From Acinetobacter pittii ATCC 19004 = CIP 70.29 (GTDB taxonomy: Bacteria > Pseudomonadota > Gammaproteobacteria > Pseudomonadales > Moraxellaceae), in the NCBI RefSeq assembly GCF_000369045.1, contig NZ_KB849790.1, forward strand, positions 310,001-374,000: a DNA stretch of 64,000 nucleotides, written 5' to 3'. The notes beneath the pieces were generated by a model. It had not been told where the DNA came from. It did not search any database and was given only the letters and a program-made list of their open reading frames with translations. Shown here piece by piece: positions 46,812 to 57,600 of the stretch. How positions within the stretch are numbered: position 1 is the first letter of the stretch; each line of letters opens with the position of its first letter. Both the position numbers and the translations under genes were made by a program.

Positions 46812-47444
46812 TTAACTATAGGCAACCAATAACACTGCGAAAAAAATGAAAGCCAGACTGGAGCAATAATATATTCCTCTAGCAGAGCGTTTAATCTGTG
46901 CTAATACACGCTCTTGACGCAATAAACGAACTAATAATAAATTCCACCCGAAAACCACTCCTGTCATCCATATACTCATTAGTAATTTTTGAAATAAGCT
47001 AAATTCCTGTTGAATAAGTAGCATTAAACTACTATAAAACATAATATTTTTAGGATTAAGAAGACTAGATTGCAAACCCAGAGCCAAGCTTTTAACTTTA
47101 CTCTTATAACTAGACTCTTGTTCAACCAAACTATTTTCAGCAACAGTAATATTTAAGTTTGTTCCTTGAGTGGCTCTAAAACAAAGAAAACTCAAATAAA
47201 CTAAATATCCAGCCCCCAGCCATTTAAGTACTAAAAGAATCGTTGTGCTTAAATTGCCAAGCACCATAAATCCAAATATACACACCATTAAGATAACAGC
47301 ATTACCCAAAGTAATTCCCAGAATAACGCCATAGGTATAACGCGCTCCTTTTTGCAAAAGACTGGTCAAAATAAGAAAAAAATCTGGACCTGGAGATAGT
47401 AGTGCTAAAAAGTGAGTAAAGGCGATAACCAAAAAAACTTCCAT
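46812..47444 (-). CDS. LysE/RhtB family amino acid exporter
   Basis: A 210-residue inner-membrane protein with six predicted helices and the family start FTHFLALLSPGPDFFLILTSLLQKG and GVILGITLGNAVI. These proteins export amino acids. It lies downstream of an AraC-type regulator on the same strand (64-bp gap), a common pairing, and is convergent with dapC. Substrate cannot be read from sequence. Confidence 0.92.
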   Translation of the reverse strand: MEVFLVIAFTHFLALLSPGPDFFLILTSLLQKGARYTYGVILGITLGNAVILMVCIFGFMVLGNLSTTILLVLKWLGAGYLVYLSFLCFRATQGTNLNITVAENSLVEQESSYKSKVKSLALGLQSSLLNPKNIMFYSSLMLLIQQEFSLFQKLLMSIWMTGVVFGWNLLLVRLLRQERVLAQIKRSARGIYYCSSLAFIFFAVLLVAYS

Positions 47445-47508
47445 AACGATTTCATCTTTAAAATTGTATGGAGTAGCTTAAAAATAGAGAAAAATAATTT
47501 CTTGTAAA

Positions 47509-48345
47509 TTATTGCGCGGCTGCAAGTTGAAACTGTCGAGGAGTAATTCCCGTATGTGCTTTAAAAGCTTTATGAAAATGGCTTTGATCACTAAAGCCTA
47601 AATTGACAGCTAGCTCTGCGAGTGAAATCCCTTGCTTTAATTGAGCTCTGGCTTGATTAATCTTTAAATTAATTTGAAATGCATGTGGAGTTAAACCAAC
47701 ATTGGCCTTGAATAAACGAATGATTGCATATCGACTAAGACCAACCTGCTCTGCAAGCTCTTCAAGAGAAATAAATCGTTCTGACGATTTAATAATATGA
47801 ATTAAGTCCAAAAAATCTTCATACAAATATTCAGTTTTTTGTATTTCTTGTAATACGAAATGAGGGAGTAACAGCTGGGTAAGGCAATAGATCAGCGACT
47901 GTTCTTTTTCAATAATTAATTTTTCAGGATCAAATAAAGTTTCATTCATATCAGAAAAAGCCTGATATAAAGTTTCTTCTTTTATTATGAGCGGCTTATG
48001 CTGAGGCAGATGCAAATCCAGACCATGTTCTCGAAATTCTGAATACAGCTGATTTAACCACCTTATGTCCAAATGTAGCATTTGGTAACTCCAAGCCTGA
48101 TCCGGCAAAGGGTTACATGAATGCTTAATATGTGCTGGTACAATCACCAAAGTACCAGCATCAATCTTTTGGGGCGTACCAAATGAACTATGAAAAACGC
48201 TATTCCCCTCGTCTATAGCCCCGATAGAAAACGTTGGATGACTATGAGACTTATAACACGTTCGGCTAAAACAGGATCTTCTGGTTTCAACATACGGCAT
48301 TCGCCCATCTTGCCAAAACTCAAAAGCTTGAGGAATAGCGTTCAT
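47509..48345 (-). CDS. AraC family transcriptional regulator
   Basis: A 278-residue AraC protein. The N-terminal cupin domain includes KSHSHPTFSIGAIDEGNSVF and the PAHIKHSCNP segment; the C-terminal two helix-turn-helices have LEELAEQVGLSRYAIIRLFKANVG and LAELAVNLGFSDQSHFHKAFKAHTGITPRQF. It lies directly upstream of the LysE-type exporter on the same strand, so it probably controls it. Its start is nine bases from the gpx stop upstream on the same strand. The inducer is unknown. Confidence 0.93.
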   Translation of the reverse strand: MNAIPQAFEFWQDGRMPYVETRRSCFSRTCYKSHSHPTFSIGAIDEGNSVFHSSFGTPQKIDAGTLVIVPAHIKHSCNPLPDQAWSYQMLHLDIRWLNQLYSEFREHGLDLHLPQHKPLIIKEETLYQAFSDMNETLFDPEKLIIEKEQSLIYCLTQLLLPHFVLQEIQKTEYLYEDFLDLIHIIKSSERFISLEELAEQVGLSRYAIIRLFKANVGLTPHAFQINLKINQARAQLKQGISLAELAVNLGFSDQSHFHKAFKAHTGITPRQFQLAAAQ

Positions 48346-48353
48346 TTAAACGA

Positions 48354-48839
48354 TTAACTCGCTAATGCTTTTTCAATATCAGCTTCTAAAGCTTCTGGCT
48401 TAGTCGTAGGTGCATAGCGATTTAAAACAGCACCATCTTTACCTACCAAAAATTTGGTAAAGTTCCATTTAATGCTACTACTACCTAAAATACCTTTAGC
48501 TTCACGTGTTAAATATCTAAAAATCACATGGGCTTCCGGACCTTTTACATCAACTTTAGCAAACATGGGAAATTTTACCCCATAGTTACGCTGACAGAAG
48601 CTACCAATTTCTTTATTGCTTCCTGGATCTTGCCCACCAAACTGGTTGCAGGGAAAACCTAAAACTTCTAATCCTTGATCTTTATATTTTTCATAAAGTT
48701 TTTCGAGGCCAGCAAATTGTGGTGTAAAACCACATTTACTGGCAGTGTTTACAATTAGTAAAACTTTACCTTTGTAATCAGCCAATTGCTTAACTTCACC
48801 CTCTAACAGCTCAGCTTCAAACTGATAAATATTACTCAT
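48354..48839 (-). CDS. Glutathione peroxidase family protein
   Basis: A 161-residue thiol peroxidase of the glutathione peroxidase family. The catalytic cysteine is in [16 protein letters not shown], with the conserved [13 protein letters not shown] and [14 protein letters not shown] (the WNF tryptophan/asparagine). Such non-seleno proteins usually use thioredoxin. It overlaps msrB by four bases (ATGA), so the two are one operon repairing oxidised methionine and peroxides. Confidence 0.94.
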   Translation of the reverse strand: MSNIYQFEAELLEGEVKQLADYKGKVLLIVNTASKCGFTPQFAGLEKLYEKYKDQGLEVLGFPCNQFGGQDPGSNKEIGSFCQRNYGVKFPMFAKVDVKGPEAHVIFRYLTREAKGILGSSSIKWNFTKFLVGKDGAVLNRYAPTTKPEALEADIEKALAS

Positions 48840-49255
48840 GGATAGGTTTCCTCATCATTTTTTTCTTCTGTTTTCAGTTGTAATGATGCCGAGTTTACAC
48901 AGTAGCGCAAACCTGTCGGCTGTGGTCCATCTTCAAATACATGCCCTAAATGAGCTTCGCAATCATGACAAACTATTTCCGTTCTGACCATACCATGCGT
49001 TAAATCTTCATGTTCATCAATGACAGCACCATTGATCGGACGGAAGAAACTTGGCCAACCGCAACCGCTATCATATTTGGTATCTGATGAGAACAACTCT
49101 GCGCCGCAGCAACGGCAAACATAGGTACCATGTTGCTTAGTATTCCAGTATTGCCCCGTAAATGCAGGTTCAGTGCCTTTTTGTCGTGTAATCCGATACT
49201 CTTCTGGTGATAACTCTCTTTGCCATTCCCGGTCTGTTTTATTGACTTTTCCCAT
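48836..49255 (-). CDS. msrB: Peptide-methionine (R)-S-oxide reductase MsrB
   Basis: A 139-residue methionine sulfoxide reductase that repairs R-sulfoxides in proteins. Zinc is bound by two CxxC motifs (CRCC and CHDC), the catalytic cysteine is in [10 protein letters not shown], and the GCGWPSFF block is intact. I start at 49255 (MGKVNKTDR), preceded by AAGG eight bases upstream; a GTG at 49264 is also in frame. First gene of an operon with the overlapping peroxidase gene. Confidence 0.95.
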   Translation of the reverse strand: MGKVNKTDREWQRELSPEEYRITRQKGTEPAFTGQYWNTKQHGTYVCRCCGAELFSSDTKYDSGCGWPSFFRPINGAVIDEHEDLTHGMVRTEIVCHDCEAHLGHVFEDGPQPTGLRYCVNSASLQLKTEEKNDEETYP

Positions 49256-49385
49256 GACATACACCTTTTATTCTGAAGTAAACATTTCTGATGATCGAGT
49301 TTTATATTTACGCCATTCATCACAAAAACACTAGTCTCTGAACGTAAAATTTGTTGGAATTTAAATATATAAAGAACAAAAAGCA

Positions 49386-49421
49386 AAAAGTAAGCAAAAT
49401 ACAAAATCAAAAGTAAGCAAA
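49386..49421 (+). repeat. Direct repeat upstream of alaA
   Basis: The 13-mer AAAAGTAAGCAAA occurs twice with a 23-bp period (49386–49398 and 49409–49421). A third related AAAGCAAGCAAAC lies at 49441–49453. The copies are 40 to 110 bp upstream of the alaA start, in operator position. Confidence 0.6.
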
Positions 49422-49494
49422 TTTATTATTAACCTACTTTAAAGCAAGCAAACATAGTGCTATTCTAAGTGCGCACGGTTGTATAGGACAAAAC

Positions 49495-50925
49495 ATGTCT
49501 CAGAAAAAAAGTGTGGTTTTCCAACAACTACTACCAATTATTAAACAATATCAACAATCGGGTTTTACCCATGAAAAAATTGTTGAACTATTGAAAGATC
49601 AACATGATCTAAATTTGGTAACAGTTAAAACATTTAAAAGTTATTTATACCGATATGCAAAAGTGAATTCCGTTATGTCTAAAAATACTGCTACCATCCA
49701 TTCCATGCCATCTACTCGAGAAATCAAAAAATCATCGAAGCTTGAGCATGTTTGTTATGACATCCGTGGGCCAGTTTTACGAGCCGCCAATGAAATGGAA
49801 GAGCAAGGACATAAAATCATTAAGCTGAATATCGGCAATCCTGCTCCTTTTGGATTTGAAGCACCACAAGAAATTATTAATGATGTTGCTTTAAACTTAC
49901 CAAACGCAATTGGTTATGTTGACTCAAAAGGTATCTTCCCTGCTCGCAAAGCAATTTGTCAGTATTACCAGCAAAAAGGCATTCTCAATATGCATGTCAA
50001 TGACGTGTATATTGGTAATGGCGTATCTGAACTCATCGTAATGGCTATGCAAGGCCTATTAGATGATGGAGACGAAATGCTGATTCCAATGCCGGATTAT
50101 CCGCTTTGGACAGCAGCAGTTAATCTTTCAGGCGGCACAGCAATTCATTATAAATGTGATGAAGAAAATAGCTGGTACCCAGATATTGCTGATATTGAAA
50201 GTAAGATTACTCCGAATACTCGCGGTATTGTCATCATTAACCCGAACAACCCTACGGGTTCGGTATATCCACGCCACATTCTTGAACAGATTGTAGCGAT
50301 TGCAAAAAAATATGATCTAATTTTATTTGCTGATGAAATTTATGACAAAATTATTTATGACGGGATTGAACATGTTTCAGTAGCGTCATTAGCCGGCGAC
50401 CAGCTTTGTGTATCTTTTAATGGTTTATCAAAAGCTTATCGTATTGCAGGCTTCCGTTCAGGTTGGATGGCAATTACGGGTGATAAAAGCCGGGCTGCCG
50501 ACTATATCGAAGGATTAGACATGTTGGCGTCAATGCGCCTATGTGCAAACGTTCAAGCTCAATATGCGATTCAAACTGCCCTAGGCGGTTATCAATCAAT
50601 TAATGACTTGATCCGTCCTGGTGGCCGTTTATATGAACAGCGTAATATTGCTTGGGAAATGCTTAATGAAATTCCAGGCGTAAGTTGTGTAAAACCAGAT
50701 GGAGCAATGTACTGTTTCCCGCGCCTTGACCCGAACATCTACCCAATTGAAGATGATGAAAAGTTAATGCTTGATTTGCTACGTGCAGAAAAAGTTTTAT
50801 TGGTGCAAGGTACAGGCTTTAACTGGCCAAGACCTGATCATTTCCGCGTGGTTTTCTTACCTGCTGAAAATGAATTACGTGAAGCAATTACCCGTCTAGG
50901 TCGTTTCTTAGCCAATCGCCGTTAA
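49495..50925 (+). CDS. alaA: Alanine aminotransferase AlaA with N-terminal extension
   Basis: A fold-type I PLP transaminase. The main part (from about residue 76) matches glutamate–pyruvate aminotransferase AlaA: KLNIGNPAPFGFEAP, PNNPTGSVYP, and FNGLSKAYRIAGFRSGW with the PLP lysine. About 65 residues precede the family's usual start, including LLPIIKQYQQSGFTHEKI and VTVKTFKSYLYRYAKV. This resembles a helix-turn-helix of the kind seen on some plasmid proteins, although that resemblance is by eye. The extension starts at an ATG with AGGA upstream, while an internal ATG at 49672 lacks a ribosome binding site. It converts pyruvate and glutamate to alanine and 2-oxoglutarate. A terminator follows. 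Confidence 0.93.
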   Translation: MSQKKSVVFQQLLPIIKQYQQSGFTHEKIVELLKDQHDLNLVTVKTFKSYLYRYAKVNSVMSKNTATIHSMPSTREIKKSSKLEHVCYDIRGPVLRAANEMEEQGHKIIKLNIGNPAPFGFEAPQEIINDVALNLPNAIGYVDSKGIFPARKAICQYYQQKGILNMHVNDVYIGNGVSELIVMAMQGLLDDGDEMLIPMPDYPLWTAAVNLSGGTAIHYKCDEENSWYPDIADIESKITPNTRGIVIINPNNPTGSVYPRHILEQIVAIAKKYDLILFADEIYDKIIYDGIEHVSVASLAGDQLCVSFNGLSKAYRIAGFRSGWMAITGDKSRAADYIEGLDMLASMRLCANVQAQYAIQTALGGYQSINDLIRPGGRLYEQRNIAWEMLNEIPGVSCVKPDGAMYCFPRLDPNIYPIEDDEKLMLDLLRAEKVLLVQGTGFNWPRPDHFRVVFLPAENELREAITRLGRFLANRR

Positions 50926-51398
50926 AAAAATGCATAACAAAAAGGCATCTCTAAATAGGTGCCTTTTTTATAATTCTATTTTTTTCATTTTTATAAAAGA
51001 AGAATCTCCTAACCACATAACAATTTTATCAACATAAAATAAATTATTGTATTTAAATAATTTTTATAAAATTTATGATTCTTTCGACTTTAAGAATTAG
51101 TTAATTTTTTGATTTATATATTTTTTACCATACGTTTTAAATTACTTGATTTCCTTCAATCTACTTAACCTTTATTATGCAAAAAATGCATGGATCAATA
51201 TTTTTTTGCATTTCACACTGCTTCAAAATCGAGCAACAATCCATCTCCATAACAACATCACCATATTCTATTCGGTTAAAACAGATACAGATCTAGGAAG
51301 ATAACATCGTTAGAACAACCGAACTAAACTAACAAGGAAAGCTTTCAATCATTCAAATCCCATCAAAGGATGATTGAATCAAATGGATAGAGGTTCAT
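50926..51398. promoter_or_regulatory. Intergenic region and structured leader before the symporter gene
   Basis: This 473-bp gap has no gene. It holds three inverted repeats. ATGCAAAAAA (51177–51186) pairs with TTTTTTGCAT (51202–51211), TTCGGTT (51271–51277) with AACCGAA (51317–51323), and TTCAATCAT (51344–51352) with ATGATTGAA (51370–51378). The last ends 20 bases before the start codon and 12 bases before its AGAGG ribosome binding site. Confidence 0.55.
50939..50970 (+). terminator. Terminator after alaA
   Basis: Arms AAGGCATCT and AGGTGCCTT (one G·T pair) around CTAAAT are followed by a T run. Confidence 0.88.
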
Positions 51399-52706
51399 AT
51401 GAAGCAAAAGAAATTGCTCAAGTATATTGTTGTTGCTATTTTACTTGGCATACTGACAGGTTGGATTTGTCACCACTTCTTTAATGAGGGTGAACAATTG
51501 AAGCAAATCGCTTCTTATCTCAACATACCTACAGATATCTTTTTACGCCTTATCAAAATGATTATTGCTCCATTGGTATTTGCCACTATTGTTTCAGGCA
51601 TTGTATCAATGGGGAAATCGACATCAATCGGCAGTATCACCCTTAAATCAATGACTTGGTTTATTACTGCTTCGTTCGTATCGCTTGCTATCGGTATGGG
51701 TCTGGCAAACTTTTTCCAACCAGGTGCAGCTTTAGATTTAGTATTACCAACTGCGCAACAATTGAGTAGCTCTTCTGCTCCAGCGACTACAGGCTTCACT
51801 CTACAATCATTTTTAAGCCATGTTTTCCCACGCAGTATTGCTGAAGCAATGGCAAACAATGATATTTTGCAAGTACTTGTTTTCTCTATTTTCTTTGGCT
51901 CGGCCCTTGCTTTTGTAAATCAAGGCAAAGAAAAAGATTCAGTTATCATTCGTTTAACTGATGAACTCAGCAAAATCATGTTCCGTATTACTGATTACGT
52001 CATGATGTTTGCACCTGTTGCAGTATTTGCAGCAATCGCTTCAGCAATTACAGTACAAGGTTTAGGCTTGATTGTTGACTATGGCATTTTAATCGCAGAG
52101 TTCTACTTCGGTCTTTTATTACTGTGGATCATCTTATTCTCTGTAGGTGCAATCGTACTTAAAAAAGATATTTTCCGCTTAGGTAAATTAATTCGTGAAC
52201 CTGTAACACTTGCTTTTGCTACAGCTTCAAGTGAATCAGCCTATCCTAAAGTTATGGATGCACTAAATAAATTTGGTGTGCCTAAAAAAGTAACGAGCTT
52301 TGTATTACCTTTAGGTTATTCATTCAACCTTGATGGTTCAATGATGTACACCACGTTTGCAGTGCTCTTTATTGCTCAGGCCTACAATATTGATCTTAGT
52401 TTCACTCAACAAATCTTAATTTTGTTAACTCTCATGGTAACAAGTAAAGGTATTGCAGGTGTTTCACGAGCTTCAATTGTCGTTATTTCAGCAACACTCA
52501 CCATGTTCCATTTGCCTGAAGCTGGCATCCTTTTATTACTCGGTATCGATCAGTTCCTTGATATGGGCCGTACTGCAACAAACGTAGTAGGTAACAGTAT
52601 TGCAACCGCAGTTGTTGCCAAGCTTGAAGGCGATAAAGTGGCAGATACTGAAGAACTACCAGAGCCAGTATTAATTAAATCAACTCAAGAACAAACGACC
52701 GCGTAA
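51399..52706 (+). CDS. Dicarboxylate/amino acid:cation symporter (DAACS/SDF family)
   Basis: A 435-residue membrane symporter of the glutamate/dicarboxylate family (GltP, DctA relatives) with eight helices and two re-entrant loops. Diagnostic segments are FLRLIKMIIAPLVFATIVSGI, ATASSESAYPKVM (the serine-rich loop), LPLGYSFNLDGSMMYTTFAVLF and the C-terminal DQFLDMGRTATNVVGN. It moves aspartate, glutamate or C4-dicarboxylates with protons or sodium. AGAGG lies upstream. It is a single gene with a long leader containing hairpins and a strong terminator. Placed before asparaginase, it probably imports the acidic amino acids. Confidence 0.93.
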   Translation: MKQKKLLKYIVVAILLGILTGWICHHFFNEGEQLKQIASYLNIPTDIFLRLIKMIIAPLVFATIVSGIVSMGKSTSIGSITLKSMTWFITASFVSLAIGMGLANFFQPGAALDLVLPTAQQLSSSSAPATTGFTLQSFLSHVFPRSIAEAMANNDILQVLVFSIFFGSALAFVNQGKEKDSVIIRLTDELSKIMFRITDYVMMFAPVAVFAAIASAITVQGLGLIVDYGILIAEFYFGLLLLWIILFSVGAIVLKKDIFRLGKLIREPVTLAFATASSESAYPKVMDALNKFGVPKKVTSFVLPLGYSFNLDGSMMYTTFAVLFIAQAYNIDLSFTQQILILLTLMVTSKGIAGVSRASIVVISATLTMFHLPEAGILLLLGIDQFLDMGRTATNVVGNSIATAVVAKLEGDKVADTEELPEPVLIKSTQEQTTA

Positions 52707-52735
52707 GTTTCTCTTTTCTCCCACTCTCCCAACTT

Positions 52736-52778
52736 AAGAGCAATTTTATATGACCTTATAAAATTGCTCTTTTTTTAT
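52736..52778 (+). terminator. Terminator after the symporter gene
   Basis: Long arms AGAGCAATTTTATA and TATAAAATTGCTCT around TGACCT, followed by a T run. Confidence 0.92.
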
Positions 52779-53288
52779 TTTAAAATTGATGGCAGAAAGT
52801 CACCTATATTTTTATATTAAATAATGACTTTAAACTGCTATTAAATTTTCTTAAATCAAACCTTAAAAATAGAATAAAAATCACTCAAACAAATTTTATA
52901 TTTTTGAAAATAAATACCAAGTGATTAAATTTTAATTCAATTTACAACAATTAAATTATATTAAATTAATAGAATTATTTTTTAACTTACACTGAAAAAT
53001 TTAAAAATATATTAATATTAAATTATAACAATAAAAATCAATAATATAAAAATATAAAATGGCAAAAACTAGTTAAAAATGTCTATTATTTTTTAATTTT
53101 ATACTGATAAAAAAATCATTTGTTTTATTTATATTAAAAAGTAAACAAATCAAGATAAATTAGAAAAACTTAATAGATTTTTTATTTTATTCATGTTATT
53201 TATTAGCGCTAAATAAAAGCAATGACTAAGCAATTGTTGATAAAACAAAATGCTATTCAAGGATGCTTCTTATTCAAACAAGTTATGA

Positions 53289-54443
<1,155 letters not shown>

Positions 54444-54451
54444 GTTTTTCA

Positions 54452-54480
54452 ACCAGCCCAAACATAAAGTTTGGGTTGGT
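54452..54480 (+). terminator. Hairpin after ansB
   Basis: Arms ACCAGCCCAAAC and GTTTGGGTTGGT (with one G·T pair) around ATAAA; the T run after it is poor (CCTATTTCTT). Confidence 0.65.
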
Positions 54481-54640
54481 CCTATTTCTTAAAATAAGCT
54501 CTTTTATATTAAATCTGTACAATAGATATTCAAATCATTCTTCTTAAATAATAAAATCCTTAACAGTTTGCCAAAATATTAAGCATTTCGTTTTAACTTT
54601 GCGTGCTAAACTATGCTGCAGTCGTATTAAGGATTGGTTT

Positions 54641-57600
54641 ATGCAGTTTGTTCATCTCGGTATTTATACAGAATTTTCGATTACAGAGTCGATAGTTCGC
54701 ATACCTGACTTGGTCAACGCTGCGGTTAAAGACCAAATGCCTGCGCTGGCATTAACCGATCTATCAAACCTCCATGCAGCTGTAAAATTTTATAATTCTT
54801 GTTTAAAAAAAGGAATTAAACCGCTTTTAGGTAGCACAATTCGCCTTGACGATGCTCAACATCGTGCAACTTTACTTGCAATGAGTAATGTAGGCTGGAA
54901 AAGTCTCACCGAAATCGTTTCACGCGGTTTTATTGAAGGGCAACAACTTAGTATCCCATGTGTACAAAAAGAATGGGTACTTGAACAGCATCAAGATATT
55001 ATTGTTTTACTTGGTCAACATAGTGATGTGGGTCAGATGCTTTGCTCATCTAACCCTCAAAAAGCAGCTCCGCTTTTAGAAGCATGGATCGAAAAATTTG
55101 GTAACCGTGTTTATCTGGCTTTAACACGTACCGATCGTCCTGGTGAAGAAGACTTTATTCAAGAAGCCGCTAAACTTGCTGCCCAATATAATGTCGGTGT
55201 AGTTGCACATAATGATGTGCACTTTGTAGAAAAAGAAGATTTTGAAGCCCACGAAGCCCGTGTTTGTATTGCTGATGGCTATGTATTAGCAGATGATCGT
55301 CGTCCACGCTTATATAGTCCTGAGCAACACTTTAAAACCTCGGACGAAATGATCGAGTTGTTTTCAGATATCCCAAGTGCTATCGAAAACACCTACAATA
55401 TTGCAAAACGCTGTAATGTTAGCTTACAACTAGGCACCTACTTTTTACCTGACTATCCAATTCCAGATGGCTTTACCATCGACACTTACTTTGAGCATTT
55501 GTCAAAAGTAGGTTTAGAAGAACGTTTAGATTATCTCTACCCTGTCGAAAAACGTGGTGAAGACTGGCCTGAGATTCGTAAACCTTACGATGAACGAATT
55601 GATTATGAAGTCGGCATTATCCTCAAAATGGGATTCCCGGGTTACTTCCTTATCGTCATGGACTTCATCCAGTGGGCAAAAAATAATGGCGTTCCTGTCG
55701 GACCTGGTCGTGGTTCAGGTGCGGGTTCACTCGTTGCCTATAGCTTAAAAATTACTGACCTTGATCCTCTTCGTTACGATCTACTTTTCGAACGTTTCTT
55801 AAACCCAGAACGTGTTTCGATGCCCGACTTTGATGTCGACTTCTGTATTGCTGGACGTGACCGCGTCATTGATTATGTTTCCCGTACCTATGGACGTGAA
55901 GCCGTATCACAAATTGCAACTTTCGGTACGATGGCAGCAAAAGGTGCAATTCGTGACGTTGCGCGTGTTTTAGGTAAATCTTACGGTTTAGCTGACCGTA
56001 TCTCAAAAATGGTGCCTACAAAACCGCTCGGTGTGGACTTAGCCACTGCTATCGAGATGGAACCCCAGCTTAAAGATATCGTTACCAATCCATCTAACCC
56101 AGATAATGATGATGCGAGTGAAATCTGGGAAATGGCATTAAAATTAGAAGGTATCACCCGAAATACTGGTAAACATGCCGGCGGTGTTGTTATTGCACCC
56201 GGCAAGATTACCGATTTCTCGGCTGTACTTTGTGAGGAAGATGGAACTAGCCGTGTTGCTCAATATGATAAAGACGATGTAGAAGCAGCAGGTCTCGTCA
56301 AATTCGACTTCTTGGGTTTACGTAACTTAACCGTTATTGAAGACGCAATTCAAAATATTAATAAAAATCGCGATAGTAATGATCCACTCATAATTTCGCA
56401 TGTTCCACTTGATGATGCTAAAGCATATTCTGTCTTTGCCGATGCAAATACAACAGCGGTATTCCAGTTTGAATCCGTCGGCATGAAACGAATGCTTAAA
56501 GAAGCACGTCCAAGTAAATTTGAAGAGATTATTGCGTTCGTATCATTGTACCGTCCTGGTCCAATGGATCTTATTCCTGACTTTATTCACCGTATGCATG
56601 GTGGAGATTTTGAATATCTTCACCCACTTCTTGAAGGTGTATTAGAGCCAACTTACGGGATTATGGTTTACCAAGAACAGGTGATGCAGACTGCACAGAT
56701 CTGTGCAGGTTACACATTAGGGGGCGCGGACTTACTACGCCGTGCAATGGGTAAAAAGAAACCTGAAGAAATGGTTAAGCAACGCCAAATCTTCTTGGCA
56801 GGTGCTGCTGAAAAAGGAATTGATGAAAGTACAGCCAACCATATCTTTGACTATATGGAAAAGTTCGCAGGCTATGGTTTCAACAAATCTCACGCCGCAG
56901 CTTATGCCCTCGTTGCCTACCATACTGCATGGTTAAAAGCACATTATCCTGCTGAGTTTATGGCAGCGGTAATGTCTTCGGAAATGCAGAACACTGACAG
57001 TGTCGTATTTTTAATTGATGACTGCCGAAATAATGGCCTAGAAGTTTTACCACCATCAGTCAATATGTCGACTTATCATTTCCATGCGAGCGATGATAAA
57101 ACTATTGTGTATGGTTTAGGTGCAATTAAAGGCGTTGGCGAACAAGCGATGCAGTCAGTTATTGACTCTCGTCGACAATTTGGTCCTTATACAGATCTAT
57201 TCGATTTTTGCCATCGTATTGATTTGAAGAAAATCAATAAGCGTACTCTTGAAGCGTTGATTCGTGCAGGCGCACTCGATTGCTTGGGAATTGAACGTGC
57301 AAGCCTAATGGCACAATTGCCTGAGGCGGTTCAAGCTGCCGAACAAGCGCGCAGCAATCGTGAAAGCGGTATTATGGATTTATTTGGTGAGGTTGAAGAA
57401 GTTCAGCGTAAGCCTGCTAAACCCGTTAAACCGTGGAGTGATGAAGTTCGTCTAAAAGGCGAAAAAGACACGCTTGGTCTATATCTCACTGGTCACCCAA
57501 TTGATGTTTACCGCCAAGAGCTTAAAGCTTTTATTCCTGTAAAACTTAATGAAATTACGGCTACACGTCGTGGTGTTACAACAGTCTATGCAGGTTTAGT

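Noticed and set aside
51184-51210. A sigma-54 promoter before the symporter (TGGATCAATA…TTGCA).
   Set aside because: The GG and GC are separated by 14 bases rather than ten, so it does not fit.
53118-53150. Inverted repeat ATTTGTTT/AAACAAAT upstream of ansB.
   Set aside because: Eight A/T-rich bases with a 17-base gap are expected by chance in this stretch.
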